Source: Atriophallophorus winterbourni (taxonomy: Eukaryota; Platyhelminthes; Trematoda; Plagiorchiida; Microphallidae). Taken from it: 64,000 bases of DNA. The DNA is taken from the NCBI GenBank assembly GCA_013407085.1, contig JACCGJ010008551.1, positions 40,099-104,098 of the forward strand, in the 5' to 3' direction. The first letter of the stretch is position 1; each line of letters opens with the position of its first letter. Of the stretch, positions 46,111-59,259 are shown piece by piece. The notes beneath the pieces were generated by a model. That model saw only the letters and a list, made by a program, of their open reading frames with translations. It was not told the origin of the DNA and ran no database searches. The translations under genes were made by a program, and so were the position numbers.

Positions 46111-49100
46111 CGCGTTGCGCCGAGACTGGACCTTGACGTGGTGCAGCGGCTTGCGTGCCTCGATGATCCATTGAGCTATACTGGGTGATATCTTCGTGGC
46201 ATTTTCAGAGTTACTCATACCAGGTTGGTCAATGGTGAGAAGCCAGACAAACACAGTCTCCTTGTTCCTCGTGGACATTGTATACCGGGAGAGGCGTATG
46301 AATCCGCAAGGATCACCGGCTCGACTGGTTTGGGATGATGTCGGGAGTCCCTGCTTGGTCTCTACCTCGCGAATGGCTTGTGAACTGTACCTACAGTATC
46401 CGGCCCCGATAGGTGCGATCCTTAATCTCGCTCCGCTGCCTTGCGGGTTAGGCTTTCGGGCCAAAGGCTTGAGGTGGGAGTCCTCAAGATCAACTCCTCT
46501 ACTTCGGCCTGGGCAACCGGGTAGTATCACGCCCACACCCAAACAATGACAATAACAGTCCTAGAAATTCCTAACTCTATCTCTTCCTATTGCTTCTACC
46601 GCCTTTTCTCCACATGTTACCATCCCCGATTCGCTCTCTCTACCTGATGTACGACTCATGCCGTCTAGACAGCCGTCGATTGCTGCAACTCTTCTACGCC
46701 CGCGGGTTTCATTTAGGTTAGCTTCGTTTAACGTTCGGACCTTGCTACAACCGGGACAACAGGCCGGCCTTGCACGAACGCTTGAGACGTTAGGCATTGA
46801 TATCTGCTGCTTGTCGGAAACCCGTTTCCGTGACACAAGCGAAGTCTGTCAGTTGGTCTCACCAGCTGAACCAGACAGCAGATTCCACCTGCGCCTCTCT
46901 AGTGACCCGGATGCTTCCTCTGCCGGATTGGCTGGCGTCGGTATCGCGCTCAGTTCCCGTGTTGAGCAATCACTCTAAGAGTGGATTCCCGTTGACAGCA
47001 GACTGTGCGGTGCACGATTCCGTGGCCACTGTCGGGTGAACAGGCGGTGCGAAACGCGGAGGGATTTGTTTGTGATTTCTGCCTACGCTCCAACGGACTG
47101 TAGTGTGGATCTCAGTAAGGATAACTTCTATGAGAAGTTGCATAGTTTGTTTCGTAAGGCACGCAGGACAGATGTCGTAATCATGGCAGGAGATCTCAAC
47201 GCTCGCTTTGGTCGCCTGTCTGAATACGAGCGCCACCTTGGAGGTCAGTATGGGCTGGATGGCGGGCGTTCAGATAACGGAGAACGATTGCTCACATTCT
47301 GTGGCGATCACCGCCTCTATCTCTCCAGTACGGCATTTCGGCGTTCCCAGCGTCGAATGGCCACATGGCGCTCACCATCACAGCACGTCTGGTCTCAAAT
47401 TGACCACATTGCTATTAGCTACAGGTGGCGTGGTAGCATCAAGGATTGTCGTTCATACTGGACCACCAGTGTGGACTCAGACCATGCGCTAGTCTGTGCG
47501 ACAGTCAACTTCCAATTTGGGGGTAAGGCACGCGCAAGACGAACTCATGTAGACACCGCCTCTTTGATGCTACCCGCTGTCAGAACCGAGTTCCATCATG
47601 CATTGACCAGGGAGCTCGCAGAAGCACCCCCGTCTGATGTTGAGCAGCACTGGAACTTCGTTCGGACAGCACTGTCCTGCGCTACTTCTGAAAGCTGTCA
47701 ACCCACCCGCGCTTTGCCACGCTCTTGGATCTCGGCCCAGTCACTTGCTTTAATCGATCACCGTCGAACTTTGCCCACCGGCACTGAACACAACCGTGCC
47801 CGGAGAGAATTGAATACCCGCTTAAAGGCCAGCTTAAGGAATGACCGCGAGTTCTGGTGGACGCAACGTGCTTGTGAGATGGAGGTTGCAGCCGCATCGG
47901 GCAATACTCGCAAATTGTTTCAGTTAATTAGAGCTACTGGTTCGAAACTGCATACAGTGAGCGAGACTATTTGCGAAACTGACGGCTCGCTGATCACCAA
48001 TCTTAGTAGACGCTTAGAACGATGGGCTGCGCACTTTGGTGCTCAGTTCAGCCAGCCACCTCCTCCGACCTCGCCGCCTGAGACACCGATTTGCACGCCT
48101 TGGCCCGTTTCCTTAGCCGCTCCTGATCTCCAGGAGGTGAGAGAGGTAATTCGAGCACTGAAGCGCCACAATCACCTGGTCCTGACGACCTCCACCCGAT
48201 TTTGTTTAAGGAGGGAGGTGATCTTGTGGCAGCGGAGTTACGTGATTTGTTTACCAAAGTATGGTCTGAGGAGCGGGTCCCGGCGTCATGGGGTGAATCG
48301 ACGGTTATCCCAATCTTTAAGAAGGGCGCACGGAATCTGTGTCCCAATCATCGTGGGATATCCCTGACTCCTGTCGCGTCTAAACTCCTGGTTTCCATCC
48401 TCCTTCGTCGGCTATCGCCCATTCGGGAGTTACGTTGCCGTGAGGAACAGGCTGGAGTCCGCCCGGGGCGAGGATGCGTGGATCAGCTTTTTGTCCTGCG
48501 ACAGTTATTAGAGCACAGACACCTGTACCGGCGACCAACCATCGTAGCTTTTCTGGACATCCGGGCCGCGTTCGACTTGGTGGACAGAACTACTCTTTGG
48601 AACTGCTTGCTTAGGAGTGGCATCCCTCCTAAGTATGTCGCCATCTTGAAGGAGCTCTATTCTCATTCATCAGGGAGGGTCAGGGTCTACGGCAGCCTAT
48701 CGCCGGCGTTCCCCACAACCAGTGGCGTGCGCCAGGGCTGTCCGCTGTCCCCATTCTTGTTCAAATTTGCGATCGAGGATGTCCTCCAGAATGCTCTCCG
48801 TAGCTTCACTGAGGGTGGGATCGAGCTACTTCCAGGTAACCGTGTCACTGACCTTGATTATGCCGATGACATTGCTTTGCTTGGTGATGATCCGGTGTTC
48901 CTACAGAATGCCCTGAACCAGCTAGCATTGGAGGCGTCTAGGTACGGATTGCACTTAGCTCCAACTAAGTGTAAGGTTCTTCTTCAAGATTGGGAGGGGT
49001 TGCAGCCCACTCTGACGGTCGATGACCTCAGTCTGGACTGTGTGGAACAGTTCACCTATCTTGGTAGCTGCATCACGGCGGGAGGAGGGCTGGAAAGTGA

Positions 49101-49845
49101 GATCGGCTCTCGCATTGCGAGAGCTCGCTTCGCGTTCACTAGTCTAGGTCATCTCTGGAAGCGGTCTGACGTGAGTTTGAGACTCAAGGGGAGAGTTTAC
49201 CTGGCCTCAGTCAGGTCGGTCTTGCTTTACGGGTGCGAGAGCTGGGCAGTACGCGCAGAGGAGCTCCGGCGCTTGAAGGTGCTTGAACATCGATGTTTAC
49301 GGAGACTTGCACGAGTGTGGTGGCAACACCGCACTAGCAACGTTGAAGTGAGGCACCGTGTTCTAGGTGTGGACAGCCTGATGCTACGAGACCTAATCGA
49401 CCGTTCCCGTCGCCGCTGGCTAGGGCATGTCTTGAGAATGAAGCCTGAGCGCCTACCCTTCCGCGCGCTGCGTGTGTCGGTTGGCCCAGGCTGGCGGCGG
49501 TGTTCAGGTGGACAACTGCTGACCTGGAAGAAGGCCCTAAAACGCTTGACGTCGGGTTTAGCTCGGGTCGGACGAAAGCGGCTTCCTGGGTGGGGTCCAA
49601 GGGATAGTGAGTGTCTGTGGCTTGACACGCTGTCGAAGAATGCTGAGAACCGGCAACAGTGGAGAGAGTGCATTCTATTTTGTGTTCCCCGCTCAAATTT
49701 GTGAAAAAAATCGAAAAAAATCAAAAGAAAACAAAAAAACAACATGTTTAACAATGGACAAAAAAATTCCTTCTTATATTGTACCTTTTTTCTTTCTTTT
49801 TCTCGTGCATTGCCGGGTGGCACTTTTTCATTTTTAAATTTCAGC
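46110..49845 (+). mobile_element. SR2/RTE-like LINE, nearly intact, nested in a CR1-like copy
   Basis: The protein starts at ATG 46658 (RLASFNVRTLLQPGQQAGLA and so on), an AP-type endonuclease with SETRF, MAGDLNARFG (about 47185) and DSDHALVC (about 47480). RT follows: NHRGISLTPVASKLL, FLDIRAAFDLVD, TSGVRQGCPLSPFLFKFAI, LDYADDIALL (YADD 48859-48870). The tail has FTYLGSCITAGGGLESEI, RRWLGHVLRM and RLPGWGPRD, stop at 49702. Breaks: an in-frame TAA at 46976-46978 and a one-base loss near 48168. The 5' leader is 46110-46657 and the 3' UTR 49705-49845. It is GC-rich against AT-rich flanks. Confidence 0.85.
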
Positions 49846-49849
49846 CCGA

Positions 49850-51345
49850 GAGAACATGCAATTTAGATCCCCAATAAAACCATTTCAACCACGGTTGTCG
49901 TGAGTAAAATAAATGTAACGTTGCAACGCGTCCTTCAAGCAAGTTTTTCATCTAAAAAACGGAAAGTCTCCTTTGGCCGAAGGAATAACCCCGCTAATAT
50001 CGAAGCAATGTGCAAATTTGCTATAGAAACTACTTACATACCTGTTCAAACAAACACTGGCAAATGGAGTGATTCCTACAGATTTGAAACACGGATTAAT
50101 TTCTTCCTTTTATAAAGGCGAAAATCGCTCCGATGTTGCTAATTACCGACCCGTTAATCTGTTACCTGTGATTTCCAAATTATTTCAGCGCCTCATTGTT
50201 GATGATCTAATGAAAGGTTTCGAAGTAACCTGTATATCTAATTTACTGTTAACGCTGGATGATTGGACACAAGCGGTAGACGATAGGCCAGCAATACACT
50301 CCCGCTTCCTAGATATCTCAGATGCATTTGATCGTGTTAACCATAGTCTAATGCTACAGAAGCTTGAAAGGCTTGGTATCACCGAAAAGTTGTTGAATTG
50401 GGTAAATGACTATCTAACAAAGCACACTGCCCAATTACGTGTTGACGGTGCATAATCAAAACAAATCGCAGCAACTGGTGGAGTTCCCAAGGTTCGGTCC
50501 TTGGTCCGATGTAACATTTTATTATTTGCGGACAATATAAAGATATGGCGTGCATCCGTAGCCCAGAGGAATGACTGCTATTACAAAAAGATCTTGGTAC
50601 GCTTCACAGCTGGTCGTTAGAGAAACAACTGCCTTTTAACTTCAACAAATGCAGGATCATGAATGTAGGGAATCGAGTAGAGTTCACATATTACATAGGT
50701 TCGCATGTCCTTGAAAATTACAGTGAAGAAAAAGATTTGGGTGTCTGGATATGTTTCAGGTTAAAAACCTCACTTCAATCTAACAATGCATTTTAAAAAG
50801 CAACACGTCTCCTCAATCTACTCAAACGAGTATTTGGGTAATTTTCGCCCAAGATATTCCCAAGGACCTTGAATACATACTTGAGACCAGTCATAGATAA
50901 CGGTGTGCAGTCATGGTCTCCGCGGCTCAAGAAGGATGTTGAACTCATGCAGCGAATCTATCATTTCTGAACAAACCTAGTTCTCAGCATCCAAAACAAG
51001 TCTCATAAAGATACAATAGCTCACCTGAATCTGTTCAACTTCCCCTATCGACGAATAAGATGAGACCTTATCCTAGTTTACAAAATATTCCATACCCAAA
51101 ACCACCCCTTGCAGTGCCAATTCACGCAAAGGCATACGAGAAATTATTTGGCCCATGAATATGTGCTGGTAATATTTCATTCCCGCCTGAATATCTTTTA
51201 TTGAATTATTCGTTTCCCGAACACTTATATATCGCTTAATCTAAATCTTTATTTTGTTTTATACACATACATATCAATTTTTCCATCCTGTGGTTTTTGT
51301 TAAACTTGTTGCATCTTAGACCATTGAAAACCTTGAATTACCTTG
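49850..51345 (+). mobile_element. CR1-like LINE, right half (RT), after the nested insertion
   Basis: RT reads SFYKGENRSDVANYRPVNLL (50105), FLDISDAFDRVNHSLMLQKL (50308), WVNDYLTKHTAQLRVDGA, then breaks. The catalytic box is degraded to LLFADNIK (about 50525). Further on are LPFNFNKCRIMNVGNRVEF, LRPVIDNGVQSWSPRLKKD and a 3' end attgaaaaccttgaatt (51325). It continues the copy at 44880-46110. Confidence 0.72.
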
Positions 51346-51349
51346 ATGT

Positions 51350-52700
51350 GGAGTCGATGTCGATAGATTTACTATATTTTGTACCAAGTTCGGTAATCTA
51401 TTTTCTAATGACGAGCCAATGTGGAGTGCAGCGATAAGCCTAAATATCATCGTACCGAAGTAGGAAGGGTTACCTCTACCATGAGGAACTTTTGGGTAAA
51501 ATTGTAAAATAGTATGCTGTCAATAGCCCCATTTACTACTGATTTGTCTTAGCTATTAAAGTTAATTCCCGAATGATGGATGCCACGGTTCTAATTGAAA
51601 ATTTTGTTGAGCAACGAGGGCGTTAACAAATTATTGATTTGTTTCTGTCAATAAAGCAATGCATCAATAACTAGCACAAAAAACATCGACACGTAATTAA
51701 CAATAATAGACTGAACTTCAGCTTACTTTGTAAATACTGCTTGTTCAAATGGTCTCGCGTTTCGGACACATGAATCATTTGATTTTAGTGTATAGTAATT
51801 CTGAGCTTTGCAGGTTGATTCACCATATGTTCGACATTGACTTATATCTGCTGTTGAAAAGTTAGCCACAATTACTCCGTCTCCAGTCCGCATGAATCTG
51901 CGATCCACATTCCAATTAAGTTCATTCCGAAATCTGGTTCTATTAGTGGAATGAGTAATACTTCAGGAAGCGTGCTCTATGCACCAATCCTTTTAAATAC
52001 ATGGGGGTCTCATGGAGCTGACTCAATAGTAACTCCTAATTAAATAATTAGTTCACTTTGTAATGTAAACGGGACACATGCTAAAGATGGAAGAGAAGCA
52101 ATAAATTTATCTTGTTGCCACTCAAACAATTACATACTCAACAATACAAAATAATTACATCCATTTAAAACGGAATGAATCGCCCAGAAATCTTTACTTA
52201 CCGGCTTGATATTATATTGCTTACTATATGTGAACTGTTAGAGTTTCTTGTTAATGAACACGTAACTTTGAAAAAAGCTAACCGGTTACATTTACAGAAG
52301 TATTTACAAGGGATCATTGATGTATATAAACATTAATAAAGCTGGCGACTAAATACGAAGAATGCAGGAAAGTTACGTATTTCATTTTGGTTAACTTAAT
52401 ATTTCCGAGTGTGTGCAATATCATTTGGAACGACTCAAAATCACCGGAAAGCTATAATCTTGGTTCAAATGGCATTGACTAAGGCTATAAAATCTTAAGT
52501 TAAACATCTTAATCAGCTGCATCAAAATTTAGTGTTTGGTGAAAAAGACACTAAACAATGATGATGGAAGGCTTTAAGAACATATCGCGGCCAGGACAGT
52601 GTGCGCAGGTTGCCAAGTTGCTCGCTAGATCCACTTAATCTGGATTTTGGCGGTGAAACACGTAAATAATAATAAGTCACCTTTTCACCTTTTCATAAAT
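51350..52700. other. No recognised feature
   Basis: AT-rich sequence with short frames only. I see no coding homology, repeat family or splice-bounded exon here. Confidence 0.6.
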
Positions 52701-52759
52701 TAATGACGCAGATTTCAGTATACCTGAAAATGATTTCGTCGGAAGGAAATCTAGGTTAA

Positions 52760-53900
52760 AATTAAACAAAACCCCTGGCCCAGGCAGAGTAACTTTAATG
52801 GCGCCAAACCAATAACTTCATTTTCAACCGTTGCCCCTCTGCTGGCACCGTTGCAAATGGTTGAAAAACTGCTAGGATTACAACCGTCTTCAAGAAATAT
52901 CAGAAACATTTCGCCGAATACCATGCTCTTAACAAGTTTTAAATATCATGGAAAGCCTAGATCTTGATCGCCTGCAGAACATACTATCCGTGGATAATGA
53001 GTGTCAATTTGCTTACCGAAAGAAACGCTCTAGCGTTGATACTGTTGTATGTCTAACTCACGAACTTGACAGTAAATAATTAGCCGTCAAAGTTTGTTTC
53101 CTTTATTGTCCAAATGACGGACCTACTTGAAACAAGAGCCGCACCAGCCAAAATAATTAAATGGATATGCGGATACTTTTCCGATAGATCTCAATACGTT
53201 GAGATCAACAGGCTACCTTGCCTTGCTCTCGACTGAGAAAACGGTTCTTCAAGGAGCGATTCTATCTCCCTTCTTCTTTCCAGCATACCTGGCTGCGTTC
53301 CGAAGACCCCCCTTCAACTTGCACTTTGAAATATGCAGATGACGTTGCCATTGGATGTGCAGTACCCAGACACGACTTTTCAAATTCGATCTCTGCTGTT
53401 TTGAATGAACTTACTACCTGGTCAGATGAGAGATGACTTTATCTAGAATTAAGTCCACGGAGCTTATTAGAGGGAAATAACTCTGATATCTAGGCGTCAC
53501 CATATCCGATAACTTTACTAGAACCCATAATCTAAATACTCTACTTACTAAAGTTCGTAGGCTTTCATGTTATGCTTTTCGTCTTCGTTCTCTCGGCGTC
53601 GATTCTAAGTTAATTTCTAACTTCATATTCTCTTTTATATTGCCCTATATTCTGTACTGTTCACCTGCTATTTTCCACGCACGTTTTTCAAAAGATTTTT
53701 GTGTTGCACAAACGTTGCATGAGGACTATTTCACACACAAGCACTATTCCTTATGAGGATATTATTGAAAAATCCTGAAACAAAACGTTTTCCTCTTGCG
53801 ATCGGCTCACAAATGCTATCTTTAATGATAATTCCCACCAGCTGCATCAGGAACCCCTTAAAAGTCAATTTTCCTCAAAGACTCGTTGAAAGCACATCAT
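52760..53900 (+). mobile_element. Non-LTR RT fragment, diverged CR1/Jockey-like type
   Basis: It reads LDLDRLQNILSVDNECQFAY, RKKRSSVDTVVCLTHELDS, AKIIKWICGYFSDRSQYVEI, TVLQGAILSPF and LKYADDVAIGCAV (YADD about 53335), then LGVTISDNFTRTHNLNTLLT and RRLSCYAFRLRSLG. Frames shift repeatedly. Confidence 0.65.
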
Positions 53901-54299
53901 AAAGCCTTCGTCATCATGTCGGGGGTCATTTATCCTATTTCCTTCACGATAACCTTGACAAAGGGAACGGGTTATTGAACAATTTGGGTCGAATTTATCT
54001 CGTTGACGTCATTTGTACATTTTCTGCTAATATTTCTCTTGTATATATAACTTGTGCAGCATTCGTTGTGATTTTTTCACTCTGGTCTGAAGAAAAAAAT
54101 TCAAATAGTAACTGGAGTAACTGGCGGATTTCCACAAGACTAGTTGTTTGTTCTGATCCTCTTCTTGGTTCTTGATATCGGATCATCCTTCCAGTAAAGT
54201 AACGCTATCCGCAAACGAAGAACAACTAAAGATTTTCTTTAACCCAGATATTGTTTTTACTGACAGATCTGGATTTATTTTACGATTGAAAGTTCTATG

Positions 54300-54735
54300 A
54301 TTAATCGCTCACCAGGATCAACTTGTACTGAGGCCAATACCGGAACACGCAATGCAGTCCTGGTCTCCGTCCAACAGGAAGGATAATAACATGATGAGCG
54401 AAGCGATCATCTCTAAACAAAGCTAGTTCTCAAAATCCATAACGAGCCGCAGGCAGAAATGATAGCTTGTCTAAAGCAGACCTTAGCATCCTGCACAAAA
54501 TACTTTATTCACCAAACCATGCCCTGCGTGACCTATTCACGTGATGAGAAGCGCTCAAATCTACTACCGCGATTATGTGCATTTCGTGTAGGATCTACTT
54601 TTTATTCCATGCATAAGACGATTTACTTTCACTCATCACCGTTTCAATTATCTCGCAATATTTTATCACTATATTGGACGAGGTGTGCTCAAATTATTCG
54701 TCTCCACAACGCTTGCACACTGTGATTGATTTTTC
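54300..54735 (+). mobile_element. CR1-like LINE, C-terminal fragment
   Basis: It contains LRPIPEHAMQSWSPSNRKD followed by degenerate C-terminal sequence. This corresponds to the LRPVIDNGVQSWSPRLKKD block of the 50.9 kb copy. Confidence 0.5.
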
Positions 54736-55424
54736 GGCGTGCGTTTTCCAAATCTTGTCTGATTGATCGTCGAACAATTAATTCGATATGAACTAACATT
54801 TTAAAATTCGCCCAAGTACTGCTCACAGTTGTGATGTCTCATCAAGATAATGATGAACAATACAATCAACATTTTCGAACTGTGCGCAAGTTTTTAATGT
54901 TGTAATCATATTGTGCAGGTGTGAAGTGCATGAGCTATCCAATTATATGCTGAACTCCACGTTCCGGTGCAACGCAAGAGCATGAAGCGCCGAAATGATG
55001 GACGACGACAATTGCGAATTCTTAATATTTAGGGGTTCAGCGGAATTGCATTAAAGCTTTTCGAGCGACATTATCTTCGTAACAATGAGAAGATTGCAAA
55101 CGTCAGTCGCAATCGAACGACATACAATTCATCAATGCCGGTCAAACGAGCTCTGCGTGGCGAGGGCTTGAATTGCACCAGTTGGCACGAGATCGACTGA
55201 TGAATCAGATCGAAATGACGACCCGGACAGACATATTTTGAGGATAAGTGTAGTAGTTGTTTGTCTTGCCTATATAAGATGTGGAAGCCAATCCGATCCA
55301 TTGAAGATTGTTTGCTGCCGCAAGAGGACGTGGATGTTAGCCTTTCAACACACGTAAATGTCAAATGTTGCAACTTGGCCAGCAATACGAACATACATCT
55401 AATCATGGCTATGGAAACTTGACT

Positions 55425-55605
55425 TCAACCAGCGCTGAGAGGAATCTCGGTATCTGGATTACTGATAACCTATAACCGAATAGTCATTGCCAGAAAGTCT
55501 TCAACAGGGCAAGCGGTATCTTAAAAATTTTGAGGCGAAAATTTGGGCGGTTCACTACTTAAACGCATTATAAATACTTAGAACTCAGAACTCAAAATAT
55601 TTTAT
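55425..55605 (+). mobile_element. CR1-like LINE, small C-terminal fragment
   Basis: It reads SAERNLGIWITDNL, then SHCQKVFNRASGILKILRRK, the block after the RT thumb. Confidence 0.5.
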
Positions 55606-55984
55606 GCTACACAAAGCAGTAAGCTTAACAATAACCATAGGATGACATGTATATGGAGCAAAATTACAAAATCTCTCAAAAATCATTAGGGACTGTCACA
55701 TACCACATGGTTCATCATGTACTCATACAGTTTAGAAGCGAAAACCACAACAGATTACGTGCGTGTGATTTCATCACCCAAAATTTTCCAAGTGAAACAA
55801 ATTGTTAACGTGAAAAAAGTTCGACGAATATCCAATCGAGAATGCGGAACGCATAAAGCATTTGGATGTATTCGTGTTCGAGTAAGAGCATTGGAATTTA
55901 GCAAGTGTTTAAGGAGATGGTTCTCAGTATGCATGATTTTAAATGCCAACAGGGGGTCACTGCGTATCCGTCGTTGGTAAAATC

Positions 55985-57600
55985 ATGTAGATTTAGTTTT
56001 AACATTCGCTCCTTGAAAGGCAAATTCCTGTAACGGAACACCAACTTTGTCGCACGATGATAAATCCTGTCAAGTAGTTTGATATCTTTCCTCAGCCATG
56101 GTGCCCACACTTGGATAGAATATTCCATAAAAGCACTACATACGTATTAATTAACCGGGGTAAAGTTTCGGGCGTGAAAATCCTGAATATCCTTTTTATG
56201 AGACGGCGGGCTTTATTTTACACTGTCCGGCAATGATATTCAGGCTTAAGTTTAAGACACCCAGATACCGATATGTATTTCTGCGGTGGCCCAGACGAGA
56301 TCTTGCGTGCCAAGCTGGGACGCGAGGTGCAGAGATTTTCCAAGCCGCAACATTTTACATTTCGCAGGGTTAAATAGTAATTCATTTGACTAGGACCAAC
56401 GAGATAAGGTGCACCGATTCCGTTGTAATGCCATACAGTCATTAATAGACCTGACACGTTACCATATTTTAATATCATCGGCAAACAGTATCAACTTACA
56501 TCCAATATCCTCTACTATATCGTTCGTGTACACCAAGAATAGAAAAGGTCCAAGCACCGGGCCGTGTGGAAATCCACTTGTGACGTCTATTCTTCTAGAG
56601 GAGGTGCTGCCAACGCAAACTTGAACGTATCTATCAGTAAAATAATCCCTTATACAATTCAGCAACATTCCCGTTATTCCATAAGTTTCGAGCGTCTTTA
56701 TAAAAATATCATGGTTGACTCTATCGAAAACTTTGGTAATATTGATGTAGCATGCATCTACAGCCCCACCTTCGTCTAATGCCTTGGTCCAATCCTCGAA
56801 AGTTGTACGAAGGTTTGATAAACAGCAACGATCTTTTCGAAAACCGTGTTGTGCTGCGGTCAAAATGTTTTGGTTTTCAAAATGTTCTCTTATGCGCACA
56901 GTCTCAATGCGTTCCATTAATTCAGAGATCACCGGAAGTAACGTTACTGGTCTATAGTTTGCTGTGTCTGAACGGCTACCGCCTTTATAAATAGGAGTTA
57001 TCATCCCTGCTTTACATTGTCGTGCTATTTTTCCCGCATTTAGGCTGAGATTGAATATGCGAGTGAGAGGAGCATTAAAAGCAATTCGACACCTGCGAAG
57101 TATGGCGGGGGTAATTTTGTCTGCTTCCGGGGACTTCTTTTCGTTTAGTTAACAAAGTTCCCGCCCCACCTTATAATTATTGACAGTCATTTCATTTAAT
57201 AATTCCAAACGAGGCGAATTTGGTAAAACTTGATATGGGATACAAGGCTTAGGTTTGAAGACAAGTGAGTAAGACGTTGCTAAATCATCGGCGGTATCTT
57301 GGGAAGAGTCAATCCATTAGGGTCTTGTACAGAGAATATGCCTGGTTTGAATCTTGATCGCTCATTTACTATCTTGTAGAGAATCTTAGGATTCTTTTCC
57401 ATTCTCTTAAGCAAGTTCCATTGGAACTGCATGCGATCTTCTGTTACAAGAGTCGTGACGTGATTCCATATCTTACAGAATCGCTTCCAAGTTGCTTCCG
57501 TACCAAAATTTGTATGAGTTACCCGAGACTCTTTCTTTATAGCTAACCATTTCATAGTTCTACTCCGGATAACAAACTGGTAGTTGTGGTTGCATTTGTG
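55985..57600 (-). mobile_element. CR1-like LINE, RT with intact FADD
   Basis: From right to left: NPKILYKIVNERSRFKPGIF (about 57375), then frame 56459-57004 with MITPIYKGGSRSDTANYRPV, TLLPVISELMERI, AAQHGFRKDRCCLSNL, ACYINITKVFDRVNHDIF and LILFADDIKIW. The C-terminal part has EYSIQVWAPWLRKD and RATKLVFRYRNLPFKER (about 56000). It is the same subfamily as the 44.9/49.9 kb copy. A stop follows IKIW. Confidence 0.75.
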
Positions 57601-57961
57601 TGGTATAAAAAGAGTTTTCGTCCATCTTCGAATTAAGATAATTTAGAAATGTTTTGTAATATAAGCCACGAAATCAAACTCCTGAGTGTGTGAATCCTGG
57701 AAACTGATATTTAAGGATTGAAATTGTGTTTTCCTGAAGAATTTTGTCTGTTCTCTCAATCGTTCCGTACTACATACATAATTAAAGACGAGCACCGCAT
57801 GGCCACTCTTCCCAGTGGTGCCAGTTATTGAATATCCTCTAACGCGGTTGCTTAATTCGTTAAGAAGATGTCAAGGGTTGAAGGTTTGTCAAGACCCTAT
57901 CTGCAAGTTGGCTGATCAACGTGGTTGTGCAGTGAAGCAGTTTCGATAACCTCCTTTAAAC

Positions 57962-58071
57962 AAGCGTACCACCTGACAGGCCTCGCCTTAGGACTTACCG
58001 ACTTTTGGCAAACCGTACGCATGCAGCCCGGCGCGCTTTGTTTTCTTTTCGGGGTCATCCGGTCAGGGTTG
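57962..58071 (-). mobile_element. CR1-like ORF1 start, isolated fragment
   Basis: The minus strand reads MTPKRKQSAPGCMRTVCQKS, nearly identical over about 100 bp to 44331-44431. Only the start of ORF1 is present; an RT fragment of the same orientation lies 360 bp to the left. Confidence 0.65.
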
Positions 58072-58799
58072 TGAGCATCACCGATGACTCAAATTCGCAA
58101 TGAGCCCCCGCTGTCATTTCCGGCTCCTATGCAACCCACCGCTCAAAGCTGTGATGTTCCATCACATTTTTGAAATAAGCGCCAGTGTTTCATCTCGAAA
58201 TCATATGAGTTTCAGGAGACGAGTGCTCAACTAACGCTTTAGGTATGCCTCACAAATTATCAGCCTTCTGTTAACCTGATACAGGTCAAGCAGCATTTCT
58301 GGCAAGCAAGTTTATTACGTTGCTGATTCACAACCAGAGGACAACGGATTCAACGTTGAACTGCTTCATCCCAGATTTTCAAATCGCAATGTAGCACGAT
58401 TGATCACGCGGTAATTACGTACATAACAAATACGCATTTTAACCGCGGCACACGCAACTGTGCGTTCACGCATAGTGTCACTTCTTTCTGATTTGCAGGG
58501 GATTTCCTATTTACTTATTCTTGTTACGACCTTTGGACGATAGGATCGACCTTGATGATTTGGAAGCCGTTCGATATTTGATAATGCCCACTATATCACA
58601 TGCCACGTTTAATTGCGATCCCGATTTCTCGTAAGGTGTGGGGTAGCAGTCGACGTTCTGTTTGGTAATTTTTATTCATATTGTACTGGAGGCTGGGCTT
58701 GAATGCCATTGCAGAACAATTGATTGGCGCACTTCGCCAGTGCATTACACGCATGAATGAAAGTTAACCGAAATTATTTGGAATTACTTTTTTGAATTA

Positions 58800-59245
58800 C
58801 TTTGAATTACACCAGCCGGAGTCATGACTACACAGTACTTATACCGGACTCGACACTGTACTGTCGAAGATATTTTTATTCTGTACTGTGTATGTTTGAC
58901 CTGGAACTCTTACCCTGTAATGTTGCACATTCACCCAACTTGGATATATTCAAATCGAACTTGGACAAATTCATGTCGACCAATCCAAACTTTGAACCTA
59001 TATATTCTACACCATTACAGCTTTGAACTTTGAATCAGTGCATCGAAGTAAACTATACAGCTTGACCCAATGTATTTACATGTGCCACTCAACAGATCGA
59101 CATTAGTGCTTCTGGATTTTTACTTGATTCCTGAAATGATCAGTAAGCAAAGAAATCCCGTTTTTACTACCTATGTTATTCGTAATTCCCATATTATTCT
59201 GTGGTTTTTGTAAAACTATATGCTTTTTAGACCATTGAATTGAAT
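58800..59245 (+). mobile_element. CR1-like LINE, extreme C-terminus and 3' UTR
   Basis: It reads LELLPCNVAHSPNLDIFKSN, LDKFMSTNPNFEPIYSTPLQ and stop at 59024-59026, the usual CR1 C-terminus, followed by a UTR ending ccattgaattgaattttg. Confidence 0.6.
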
Positions 59246-59259
59246 TTTGTTAAGTTTCG

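Noticed and set aside
46024..46549. Overlapping open frames on both strands (172 and 117 codons)
   Set aside because: They lie in the GC-rich leader of the SR2-like LINE, where stops are rare by composition; no protein similarity seen.
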